Of a stretch of 43,684 bases of DNA, positions 37,179-43,684 are shown piece by piece. Location of the stretch: positions 1 to 43,684 of IMG/VR virus record IMGVR_UViG_3300022074_000101; one strand, written 5' to 3'. The notes beneath the pieces were generated by a model. It ran no database searches, was not told where the DNA came from, and saw only the letters and a program-made list of their open reading frames with translations. The position numbers and the translations under genes are program-made. How positions within the stretch are numbered: position 1 is the stretch's first letter; every line of letters begins with the position of its first letter. This DNA is from a virus.

Positions 37179-39539
37179 TTAAGCTCCAAAGGCGTTAGCT
37201 AGTGTGCCGCCGCGCTTACGTTGATCAATAACAGCCGCAATCGTGTTCTGTTTAATTTGAGGCAGAAGGCTAGTAATCTCTGCGCGAACGGTTTGAGAAA
37301 CACCTGTCTCAATGTTCAATGTTTGATTGACAACGGTTGTAGAACCCCCAAGCATATTCTTGGTGTCCATGTTGTTTTTTACAACGCCAGCAGAATGAGG
37401 AACGAACAACTCTGGACCTCGCTCACCCACCAAGACAGGACCGCCCACCCTGCCCCCACCAGCGGATGGCTGTGATGCGCCTCCTCTTGTGCCAGTGCTT
37501 ACAGACCCGCCGCCAGCAAAACCACCAAAAGCAGCAGTTAACAGCCTTTTGATAATGTATGTCTTAATGGCTTCAGCTATCAATTCTTTGATAAAAGATT
37601 TGAATATATCTTGGAAGCTATCTAGGGAAAGCTTACCCTCCACCAAAGCATCAGCCAGAGAATCAGCTACAGCATCTCCTGCTTTCTCTGCCGCGTTTTG
37701 AAACGCCGCAAACATGGGGTCAAGTTCTTTCATGCTTTGAGCTATTTGAGCTTGTGCAGCGACATATTCCTCTGAACTTATTGCGCCGTCTGCATAGGCA
37801 TTGCCAACATCAATAAGATTTTGAGCAAGTTTTTCTAGCTCAGTAGCCATACCATCTACAAAAGATGAGCCTCTAGAAACAGAATCATCAAATACCGCAG
37901 ATTCTTCTGCCGCCGCATCTATGGCCTTTGAAAGTTCAAAAAATTCAGCCGTCAACGCTCTAATATTTTCTTTTTGATTTGCTGAGAGGTTGGTCATAGA
38001 CGCAAATATATCTAATGCCTTTAATTCAGATTCGCTTACGCCATCTAACTCTGCTTTTAGCAACTCATTTTCTGCGGCCAAGTCTCGCGTTACATCTTTA
38101 TATTCTTTCAATGACTCAATCTGTTTGAGTAGTGCGTTGACTGCCCTTGATGTTGCGGCTTCTTCCTGTTCTTTTCTAAACTCTCGCAAGGCATCCAAGC
38201 CTTCAGTGACTTCATCAGCCAATCGACCTGCAGTATCGGCTTGCGCTTCTTGCGCTGCATTTAATGCGTGAATATTTTCTAATAAATCAGTAATCAAGGC
38301 GGCGTATTGCATATACTCATCGCCCAAATCACTTTGAATGCCTAGCAGTTCTGATGTTATGCCTGTTGTATCTTGTTGATCAGCTTTGAGTTGTCGTAAT
38401 TGCAAATCTAATGCCCCTACAACCTTTTCTCCATCACTCATCTCTGCGGTGAGTTTGTCTGTGCTTTGTGCCGCTTCTTCAGAGGCATTGCCAACTGATC
38501 TTATTTTCTCAATGATCGGATCAAGAAGCTCATCTTGTTCTGCTAAAGCCGCATTAAGCTCTTTATTTGCTCTCTCTGCTTTCCTAATAAATGGCGCATA
38601 ATCAGGATTATCAGCTAATTTAGCTTGGGCTTCTGCAACTGCCTCTTGTGCTTTTTTAACCCTTGCTAGATTTTCAACAAGGTCATCATGTGCGCCAGAC
38701 ACAACACCGATAGCCCGTAAAAAACCTCTAAATTCTTTGGTTACTGAAATTGTTATTTCCAGCAACCCTTTCATTACAGGCAGAAGCTCATTTCCCAAAT
38801 CAGCCGCTAACAACTTCAATTCAGCATCCAATGCCCTAGATTGGTTTGCGAAACTGCCAGCAGTTTTTGCCGCATCACCTTGCGCATCTTTTGTGCCAGC
38901 AATGATCAAATTCAAACGGGCTTGTACTTTTGTTTGAGCATCTACTTCTTTGACATTTTTGGTGATGCCCATGCGGAACAATTCATTTTTCAATTCCGCT
39001 TCTGTAATGACTATACCAAATCGCCTCACCGCCTCATGATTGCCAACCAAGGCTGATTGAAAGGCATTCATTACATTTGGCTCTAGCTCATTTTTAAATG
39101 ACGCTACATCAACAGCCAATTTTGTGAGCTGAACTGAAAGATCGGCGGCTGTACCTCTAGCGAAACCTAACGGCACAAAGGTATCCTGTACGCTTGCCGC
39201 CATTGCTTCTAATTCAAACCGTGAACGCCCTACCTCAGTTCCAAAATCCTCTAATTGATGCCGCACAGAATCAACAAAGCCACCAAACACTGCTTCTGAC
39301 ATGGAAGACATTTCTTCCATATCAGATGCAAAATTAGTAAGTGACATTATCCCCCTAGCAAAAGAGGCAACCAAAACACCTCCGATTGCCGCTTGTGCAA
39401 CCGTGCCAATGGTTTTTAGCCGCCGACCAGCATTGCTACTTGTGGTTTCAACCTTTTTGTCAAATTGAGCTAATTTTCGGTTTACGTCCTTGAGGTCAGC
39501 CTCAATGCGGACGAGCAAGGTATCAACTGTTGTTGCCAT
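37179..39539 (-). CDS. Tail tape measure protein
   Basis: A 786-residue protein, mainly helical, that sets tail length. The N-terminal region contains MATTVDTLLVRIEADLKDVN and then SSMSEAVFGG and LGFARGTAADLSVQLTKLAV, typical of tape-measure domains; Ala/Gln/Glu-rich coiled coils fill the middle. The C-terminus has VLVGERGPELFVPHSAG, a phrase common to these proteins. At about 786 residues it predicts a tail of roughly 110-120 nm by the usual 1.5 A per residue rule. ATG overlaps the chaperone stop by 1 nt. Confidence 0.95.
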   Translation of the reverse strand: MATTVDTLLVRIEADLKDVNRKLAQFDKKVETTSSNAGRRLKTIGTVAQAAIGGVLVASFARGIMSLTNFASDMEEMSSMSEAVFGGFVDSVRHQLEDFGTEVGRSRFELEAMAASVQDTFVPLGFARGTAADLSVQLTKLAVDVASFKNELEPNVMNAFQSALVGNHEAVRRFGIVITEAELKNELFRMGITKNVKEVDAQTKVQARLNLIIAGTKDAQGDAAKTAGSFANQSRALDAELKLLAADLGNELLPVMKGLLEITISVTKEFRGFLRAIGVVSGAHDDLVENLARVKKAQEAVAEAQAKLADNPDYAPFIRKAERANKELNAALAEQDELLDPIIEKIRSVGNASEEAAQSTDKLTAEMSDGEKVVGALDLQLRQLKADQQDTTGITSELLGIQSDLGDEYMQYAALITDLLENIHALNAAQEAQADTAGRLADEVTEGLDALREFRKEQEEAATSRAVNALLKQIESLKEYKDVTRDLAAENELLKAELDGVSESELKALDIFASMTNLSANQKENIRALTAEFFELSKAIDAAAEESAVFDDSVSRGSSFVDGMATELEKLAQNLIDVGNAYADGAISSEEYVAAQAQIAQSMKELDPMFAAFQNAAEKAGDAVADSLADALVEGKLSLDSFQDIFKSFIKELIAEAIKTYIIKRLLTAAFGGFAGGGSVSTGTRGGASQPSAGGGRVGGPVLVGERGPELFVPHSAGVVKNNMDTKNMLGGSTTVVNQTLNIETGVSQTVRAEITSLLPQIKQNTIAAVIDQRKRGGTLANAFGA

Positions 39540-39727
39540 TAATCAGGATACCTTTCCATCATGTCCTCAAGCTCACCCGCTGTTAGTGGCGGCGGTTTAC
39601 CACCTGAATGAAACTCTGCGAACCCTTCAAATGCCGCATAAAGCTCTGGAAAGCTCATGTCCCAGAATACGCTTGGCTGGATGCCCATTTTACCTATCGC
39701 TGTTTGCATCCATAGCTCCCACGGCAA
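39539..39727 (-). CDS. Tail assembly chaperone T segment (GTA gp10.1 / TAC_6-like)
   Basis: A 62-codon frame from a TTG, but TTG lacks a ribosome-binding site and the frame is open further upstream. It reads MPWELWMQTAIGKMGIQPSV with FPELYAAFEGFAEFH, close to Rcc01693-type (Phage_TAC_6) chaperones. It is better read as the C-terminal part of a -1 frameshift fusion with the preceding gene via GGGAAAC at 39766-39760. The tape-measure start overlaps its stop. Confidence 0.75.
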   Translation of the reverse strand: MPWELWMQTAIGKMGIQPSVFWDMSFPELYAAFEGFAEFHSGGKPPPLTAGELEDMMERYPD

Positions 39728-40080
39728 TTCGTCTAAAGTAGTGCTGCCGCCTCTTCGTCGTTTCCCTCATCACCGCCAGCCCCTAGTATTGTTGAAGCTA
39801 TTTCACCAACAGCCTTCATGCCATCGCTCAAACCAGCGGCCCACAAATCCTCGCCGATATCTTTCTCGGTAACATCATTGCCCCCGCCTCGTATGGCAGG
39901 GGTAAGAATGGCGATCATTTGGGAAGTGGTAAGCTCACCTTCGGATAACGCTTGCACAATCTTGACGACACCTTTGCCAACCGATTGCTCAATACGCATA
40001 ACGACATCAAGCGTTACCTTAGCTTTATACTTCTTCTTCCCCAGAGCTACCGTTAGCTCCCCGCGCTTTGGATTTGCCAT
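39539..40080 (-). CDS. Tail chaperone GT-type fusion by programmed -1 frameshift
   Basis: Reading the 115-residue upstream gene to AAC of GGA AAC and slipping back one base continues as RRRGGSTTLDELPWELW without a stop through the T segment. The product would be about 180 residues. As in lambda G/GT, the short form and the longer fusion would bind tail tube and tape-measure proteins in a set ratio. This is a prediction from the slippery site and the open frames. Confidence 0.8.
39733..40080 (-). CDS. Tail assembly chaperone G segment (GTA gp10 / TAC_11-like)
   Basis: A 115-residue protein: MANPKRGELTVALGKKKYKA then KVTLDVVMRIEQSVGKGVVK and LTTSQMIAILTPAIRGGG, close to GTA gp10-type (Phage_TAC_11) proteins. 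Near the 3' end GAG GGA AAC contains the slippery heptamer, after which the zero frame ends EEAAALL. It overlaps the upstream gene by 56 nt. It is likely made in excess over the fusion. Confidence 0.85.
   Translation of the reverse strand: MANPKRGELTVALGKKKYKAKVTLDVVMRIEQSVGKGVVKIVQALSEGELTTSQMIAILTPAIRGGGNDVTEKDIGEDLWAAGLSDGMKAVGEIASTILGAGGDEGNDEEAAALL
39760..39766 (-). promoter_or_regulatory. Slippery heptamer GGGAAAC for -1 ribosomal frameshifting
   Basis: In the zero frame the sequence is gaG GGA AAC, an X XXY YYZ heptamer of the same class as the lambda GT site (GGGAAAG). The -1 frame is open downstream into the T segment. A short stem CGGCA/TGCCG follows on the minus strand, which may stimulate slipping. 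Confidence 0.8.
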
Positions 40081-40297
40081 CTGACTTTCCTTCGGTTTCT
40101 ACCAAATATGTTTCGCCCCTTTGGGCTACATCAGTTACGTTTACGGCTTTGTATGTCTCGCCACCGCACTCAATAGTATCCCCCACCTTAATCTTACAGG
40201 CGCAAGATACTGAAAAAACAACGACAGAATCAGAGGGCTTCATCATAGCCCCCCAATCCTTGCCTTTGATTTTTACATCAACGCTTGACCAAGCCAT
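40025..40297 (-). CDS. Small hypothetical tail-region protein
   Basis: A 90-residue protein: MAWSSVDVKIKGKDWGAMMK with VVVFSVSCACKIKVGDTIEC and KAVNVTDVAQRGETYLVETE. The middle with CAC-x-IKVGD looks like a small beta-barrel of a kind common in short phage proteins. The C-terminal tail is Gly/Ser/Lys-rich. It overlaps the G-chaperone start by 56 nt. Position suggests a tail role; function unknown. Confidence 0.6.
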   Translation of the reverse strand: MAWSSVDVKIKGKDWGAMMKPSDSVVVFSVSCACKIKVGDTIECGGETYKAVNVTDVAQRGETYLVETEGKSDGKSKARGANGSSGEEEV

Positions 40298-40300
40298 TTA

Positions 40301-40714
40301 TTAGACCGTGGCAAACGTAATAGCACCGCTGGATTCCAGCGTTACAGAATATGTTACTTCACCATTGTACTCACCAGCATATTCAAGGCTTGATACCATG
40401 AAAGCTCCCGTGTAAGTGCCGAAATCTGGGACAATAACTTGGAAGTTACTAAATGTTGACGCTCCAAACTTACCTCTAAGGGTTGTTTCAGATGCGGCGT
40501 CCGTAAACACCCCAGAACCAGAAATGCTTGTGGATTGCACCCCACCATTTGCAAGCAACGCTCTAAGGCTAGAGCTATCCTTGTTGGTGATGTCCACAGC
40601 CTCATCATTCATAGTGATTGATGTAGAACGCAGACCACCTACCGTGGTGAAAGCCTCTGGCGATGCTCCATCACCAATCTTCAAAAGTAAGGCTGAACCT
40701 TTTTGTGCCGCCAT
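40301..40714 (-). CDS. Major tail (tube) protein, TP901-1-like
   Basis: A 137-residue protein: MAAQKGSALLLKIGDGASPE then TTVGGLRSTSITMNDEAVDI with TNKDSSSLRALLANGG. The start AAQKGS, the phrase VDITNKDS and the later SVTLESSGAITF fit TP901-1/GTA gp9 tube proteins. It polymerises to make the tail tube. It is followed by a small protein and the chaperones. Confidence 0.92.
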   Translation of the reverse strand: MAAQKGSALLLKIGDGASPEAFTTVGGLRSTSITMNDEAVDITNKDSSSLRALLANGGVQSTSISGSGVFTDAASETTLRGKFGASTFSNFQVIVPDFGTYTGAFMVSSLEYAGEYNGEVTYSVTLESSGAITFATV

Positions 40715-40726
40715 GTCTATTCTCCT

Positions 40727-41137
40727 TTAACTGTCTGACACAACAGCACGAAATCGCATGATCCCATGCCGTGTTATTCCATCTCCATCAACCAGTGTTG
40801 TAAGAAACTCCTGTTTCATATTCACTGCTTGACCACCTGAAACACTCAGGCTTGCATTATTAAGAGTATCATAAACTTGCTTCATGATCACCTTAATCTC
40901 TTTTAAGCCACGATATTGTGACCAAGTGTGGATCGTAAGGGTATGTTCATGCATATCCAAGGTTTTTGTTGATATGTTGTTAGACGCCTCTTCACCAATC
41001 ACAACATATGGATATGCCGTTCCTTCAGGAACCTCATCAAAAACACCAGTAATCGCACTGCCACCAGCATCAGTAATACTGGCCCCGTTCAGGGCAGAAA
41101 ACACTGATCTTTGCAATTCCCAGCTATGGATAGACAT
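40727..41137 (-). CDS. Tail terminator-like protein (DUF3168)
   Basis: A 136-residue protein: MSIHSWELQRSVFSALNGAS then GVFDEVPEGTAYPYVVIGEE and HEHTLTIHTWSQYRGLKEIK. PEGTAYPYVVIGE and H-T-W-S are DUF3168 hallmarks. It likely closes the tail end nearest the head. It overlaps the previous gene stop by 1 nt and is followed by the tube gene. Confidence 0.9.
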   Translation of the reverse strand: MSIHSWELQRSVFSALNGASITDAGGSAITGVFDEVPEGTAYPYVVIGEEASNNISTKTLDMHEHTLTIHTWSQYRGLKEIKVIMKQVYDTLNNASLSVSGGQAVNMKQEFLTTLVDGDGITRHGIMRFRAVVSDS

Positions 41138-41562
41138 TACTTAGCCTTAATCATTCGTTGCGCCAACCTTCGTATACTTGGCCTATTTTCTTCAACGGCA
41201 GGGTGCATGAATGGCCTTGCTGCCATCTTGGTTGTACCAAATTCTAGATAGCTTGAATAGTCCGCACGACTCTCAACGCTTGCGCCAAGCCCATCAACAT
41301 CAATAGTGAGGTGTATATTGTTAGCCAAATAGCCTGTATCGCTTGCAGGAGGCTCACCAGCAGCCGATGCTGTGTGGGTGCGGCGTGGGTTATACTTGGA
41401 GTATGTAACGCCGCTCTTTGCGCCTTGCAGGATAGAATTGACCGCTGTGTTGCGAACAAGGTTTGCCGCCCTCCCCACCAGTTGCTTGGCGTCAGATGTG
41501 TATTCTTTGACAACTTGACGGGTGCGAGGCTTGCGAGTTACCTTTACTTTAATGCCAGCCAT
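41137..41562 (-). CDS. Head-tail connector, HK97 gp10-like
   Basis: From ATG 41562 (TAATG) the product is 141 residues: MAGIKVKVTRKPRTRQVVKE then LVGRAANLVRNTAVNSILQG with GEPPASDTGYLANNIHL. EFGTTKMAARPFMHPAVEEN is the standard end of HK97_gp10-type proteins. It is a neck or tail-completion component. A start 8 codons upstream would overlap the previous gene and is less likely. Confidence 0.92.
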   Translation of the reverse strand: MAGIKVKVTRKPRTRQVVKEYTSDAKQLVGRAANLVRNTAVNSILQGAKSGVTYSKYNPRRTHTASAAGEPPASDTGYLANNIHLTIDVDGLGASVESRADYSSYLEFGTTKMAARPFMHPAVEENRPSIRRLAQRMIKAK

Positions 41563-41909
41563 TATGTAGCCACGCCTTCTTCGCACATAATCTCAAGGTA
41601 TTTATCTCTTTCACCCTTATTCTCTATGCGTTTGATATTGAATGTGCGGGTATATGATGTGCCATCTACTGTGTAGGAATACAAAATCCTTTGTGCTGGC
41701 GTTAGATTGCGGCGAAACCTAATGGTAATCAAATGGGTTGTCCTTGCTTCGTTTTGATCACCAAAGAACCGCTCTCCACCGCCCTTGGCTTCAATGCGTC
41801 CCCATACCTGTGCCAAAGTACCCCAAGACGATGAGCCACCCCCACCGCCATCAGCAGAGTTGCTTCTAGTCTGTAGCGTCAAGTAATGCTGCATCTTGCC
41901 AATGGACAT
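41562..41909 (-). CDS. Head closure / head-tail joining protein (HK97 gp8/SPP1 gp16-like)
   Basis: A 115-residue protein: MSIGKMQHYLTLQTRSNSAD then SWGTLAQVWGRIEAKGGGER and HLITIRFRRNLTPAQRILYS. The phrase W-x-TLAQVW-x-RIEA is typical of head-tail joining proteins. It seals the connector after DNA packaging. ATG overlaps the previous stop. Confidence 0.92.
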   Translation of the reverse strand: MSIGKMQHYLTLQTRSNSADGGGGGSSSWGTLAQVWGRIEAKGGGERFFGDQNEARTTHLITIRFRRNLTPAQRILYSYTVDGTSYTRTFNIKRIENKGERDKYLEIMCEEGVAT

Positions 41910-42565
41910 TAGTACCCCCCGCCGAAAGCACTCTTTCCGTATCTCATTATGACATATGGCTGCAAAAGACTTTTGATCATCGGTGAAGGCTCAAGTCTTC
42001 TTCCCTCATCATCACCTCTATGCTCATAAAGAAACGTGATGTACTCCAACATTGCCACGCGAATGGCCTCTGGTACATCTGTTGTGTTAGTTCCGTATCC
42101 CGCTGTGTAGTTTACTACAACACCGTTGGCGTTCCGTAAATCAGTTGGCCATGATCCGCTATCTCGCAAAACAATACGAGCTGGCTCTCGCACTGTATCA
42201 ACAAAATAGTTAGTAGCAGCCCATGTGCTTTGAGTATTAGCATCATTGAAATAAAGAACACTACTCACACTGGATACAGGAGAACGTGGAAGCTCAATAT
42301 AATTTAAATAAGATACCTGATACGGTGCGGTGTATACGCCCTCTCTTAAGGGCATCTCAACCTCACCCACGCGATCCAAGCTCAAAGCTAAGACTGTGTT
42401 TATTAGTGTACGGTTTGTATAGTTCTCAGTCCAAATTCTAGCCGCTTTTATAAGATTGCTAATCAATGTTGTGTCTACGTTAGCATCTAAGCGGAGATAC
42501 GCTATTGTCTCAGCACTTGTGAGCGGCTCTGATTGTGGCTGTGTTGTTACGCTAAGACCGCTCAT
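41909..42565 (-). CDS. Head-tail adaptor, gp6-like connector
   Basis: A 218-residue protein: TSAETIAYLRLDANVDTTLI near the start, then SNLIKAARIWTENYTNRTLI and YLNYIELPRSPVSSVSSVLY. The C-terminus has AIRVAMLEYITFLYEHRGDD. These features match gp6/phiE125 gp8-type adaptors that bind the portal. It is the first neck gene of this block and follows the short protein at 42578. Confidence 0.92.
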   Translation of the reverse strand: MSGLSVTTQPQSEPLTSAETIAYLRLDANVDTTLISNLIKAARIWTENYTNRTLINTVLALSLDRVGEVEMPLREGVYTAPYQVSYLNYIELPRSPVSSVSSVLYFNDANTQSTWAATNYFVDTVREPARIVLRDSGSWPTDLRNANGVVVNYTAGYGTNTTDVPEAIRVAMLEYITFLYEHRGDDEGRRLEPSPMIKSLLQPYVIMRYGKSAFGGGY

Positions 42566-42577
42566 AATTAATCTCCT

Positions 42578-42754
42578 TTAATCCGCATCAGCTATGGTCA
42601 GCGTACCGGCCTCGACCTGTCGCATGATTTCGTCGTAGTGGCGGTTACCATCCTCAATAGGAACCCACATTTCAACGCCGTCAATAGTCGTCTTAATGCA
42701 GGCGTTATCACTGCCTCCAAAAACTGTTACATATTGTGCTAATGTAATATTCAT
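42578..42754 (-). CDS. Small hypothetical protein (58 aa) between fibre and neck genes
   Basis: An open frame of 58 codons from ATG 42754, starting MNITLAQYVTVFGGSDNACI. The rest is VEMWVPIEDGNRHYDEIMRQ and VEAGTLTIADAD. The pattern VPIxxGNRHYxEIxxxVxxGxLTIxxAD is common in short marine-phage genes beside fibres. It starts 1 nt from the fibre stop. It may be a fibre chaperone or virion protein; function unknown. Confidence 0.75.
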   Translation of the reverse strand: MNITLAQYVTVFGGSDNACIKTTIDGVEMWVPIEDGNRHYDEIMRQVEAGTLTIADAD

Positions 42755-43684
42755 CTACAACTCCGCATCATAAATAAGTGCAGCTTGACCATCAGCAGCT
42801 TGTCGTAAAAGCGAAGACTGACCAGCAGAGCCATTTGAAGTCATAGTTACTTGAACGCCGTGACTATCAAAACTTGCTCCATCGCCCCCACTCATAGACG
42901 AAAAAGTAAATCCACTATCAAGCGTTTGAAAGCTGCCGCTACTTGAGAAAGAAGGGCGTGACCGCATAGTTACAGGGAACTCAACAACTCCCCTATAAAG
43001 GGTGTTGCCAATACGGCTGACAGTAGCAAGGTTTCCGTATCCTGTAGAACTCCCTGTTGTCCGGAAATAATACCTCTGACACCTAGCCAACTCATCGCCA
43101 AAGGACCGATGCTCAAACGGCGTGGCCTGTTCGCCGACCTCAAGCTGGATGCCGGTCACAAAGAATGTGGCGTTAGCCGTATCGTGGAAAAGAATATTTG
43201 CATCAGGAGACTGTGCGCTGCCGCTGTGCGCTGCCCATGCGTCAAAAGAAGAACCCGCAGTATAGTCGCTACCCAACTCAAGCATTGGAAACACTTTTAA
43301 GCCGATTCCCGTGTCATTATTAATAGTCAGATTACTATTTCCGGGAAAAGTAAGTATCACTCTTTTCCACGTATTTGCTTCTAGTGTATATTGAGAGGCA
43401 ATATTGTATGCTGTTCCATCATCTGTTCTAAGGCTTGCCATGTACGTTCCGGCAACACTAGACCTAGCGTAGAACGAAAGAGTAACACTACTGTTAGGAC
43501 TTGTATAATCCCAGCCTGAGTTACGTATGTCCTGCGCTTCTACGTGATATGATATTCCAAAAAAAGCACCAGTAGCTGATGAAGCTGTTGTACACTCTTG
43601 CTTATAGCTGTGGCTAAAACCCTCTCCAGACGGAACAGTTGAATCTTGTGTCTGCGTAACAGCCGCTGTACCAAATGTGTTGAA
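42755..43684 (-). CDS. Tail fibre with carbohydrate-binding-like module (5' end off window)
   Basis: The frame is open from 43684, so the N-terminus is missing; at least 309 residues are visible. The upper part (SGEGFSHSYKQECTTASSAT then GISYHVEAQDIRNSGWDYTS and VTLSFYARSSVAGTYMASLR) and later WKRVILTFPGNSNLTI, GIQLEVGEQATPFEHRSFGD and RCQRYYFRTTG are typical of carbohydrate-binding-type fibre ends in marine phages. It likely recognises host surface sugars. An ATG at 43441 is internal. The missing N-terminus may be the fragment at bases 1-47. Confidence 0.85.
   Translation of the reverse strand, partial: FNTFGTAAVTQTQDSTVPSGEGFSHSYKQECTTASSATGAFFGISYHVEAQDIRNSGWDYTSPNSSVTLSFYARSSVAGTYMASLRTDDGTAYNIASQYTLEANTWKRVILTFPGNSNLTINNDTGIGLKVFPMLELGSDYTAGSSFDAWAAHSGSAQSPDANILFHDTANATFFVTGIQLEVGEQATPFEHRSFGDELARCQRYYFRTTGSSTGYGNLATVSRIGNTLYRGVVEFPVTMRSRPSFSSSGSFQTLDSGFTFSSMSGGDGASFDSHGVQVTMTSNGSAGQSSLLRQAADGQAALIYDAEL

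Noticed and set aside
1-43684. CRISPR arrays, insertion sequences and tRNA genes
   Set aside because: I saw no regularly spaced direct repeats, transposase motifs or cloverleaf patterns while reading; repeated elements are the regulatory modules listed.

Overview
The window is almost wholly the genome of a tailed, long-tailed (siphovirus-like) dsDNA phage of the class Caudoviricetes. It has an HK97-type head (small and large terminase, portal, prohead protease, major capsid), a non-contractile tail (TP901-1-like tube protein, frameshifted tail chaperones, tape measure, NlpC-like peptidase, lambda J-like tip) and short fibre genes. Several tail and holin families (GTA gp10/gp10.1-like chaperones, 3-TM GTA-type holin) and the fibre style (MSVLKADTIQS start, repeated ATQQSIKAYVD) are typical of phages of marine Alphaproteobacteria. 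The host is therefore probably a marine alphaproteobacterium, but this is inference. I see no integrase, tRNA, DNA polymerase or CRISPR array, so lysogeny is unsupported despite several small XRE/AlpA-type DNA-binding proteins.

Layout. Bases 1-9201 and 9581-15629 are a minus-strand late operon read from terS (15629) through terL, portal, a MuF-metallopeptidase fusion, protease and capsid to the tail tip and fibres at base 1. The same strand resumes at 43684 with a fibre missing its N-terminus and runs through neck, tail tube, chaperone and tape-measure genes to a lysis cassette ending at 34550. The fibre start at base 1 and the N-truncated fibre at 43684 look like two parts of one gene, so the window is probably a nearly complete circularly permuted or terminally redundant genome missing a short stretch. 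Between the late blocks lie early genes: an amidoligase/GGCT operon (+, 16.2-17.8 kb); a ParB-bicupin-PAPS-reductase-like-ParB cassette (-, 17.8-20.8 kb); a replication pair with initiator and primase-helicase (-, 20.9-23.3 kb); unknown genes (+, 23.5-25.3 kb); a Cro-like/nuclease/membrane operon (-, 25.3-27.2 kb); and a recombination and accessory operon (+, 27.3-34.7 kb) with RecB-like exonuclease, ERF annealing protein, SSB-like protein, HNH protein, small regulators, SleB hydrolase and a 2OG-Fe(II) oxygenase.

Regulation is unusually legible. Five rightward promoters share a 16-bp dyad, GTTGAC-N4-GTAAAC, that contains the -35 box, and six genes share the leader ACCACGGAGAYC exactly 3 nt before ATG. 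A second palindrome, CCCCAYWTYGGGG-like, occurs upstream of terS, of the ParB cassette and in the Cro-like/exonuclease divergent region. This suggests two regulatory circuits separating early and late expression. The most interesting candidates for undescribed biology are the four-gene ParB-bicupin-IbrA/B-like cassette, the amidoligase-X-GGCT operon beside it, the MuF-zincin fusion with a small downstream partner, and the dual-operator network.
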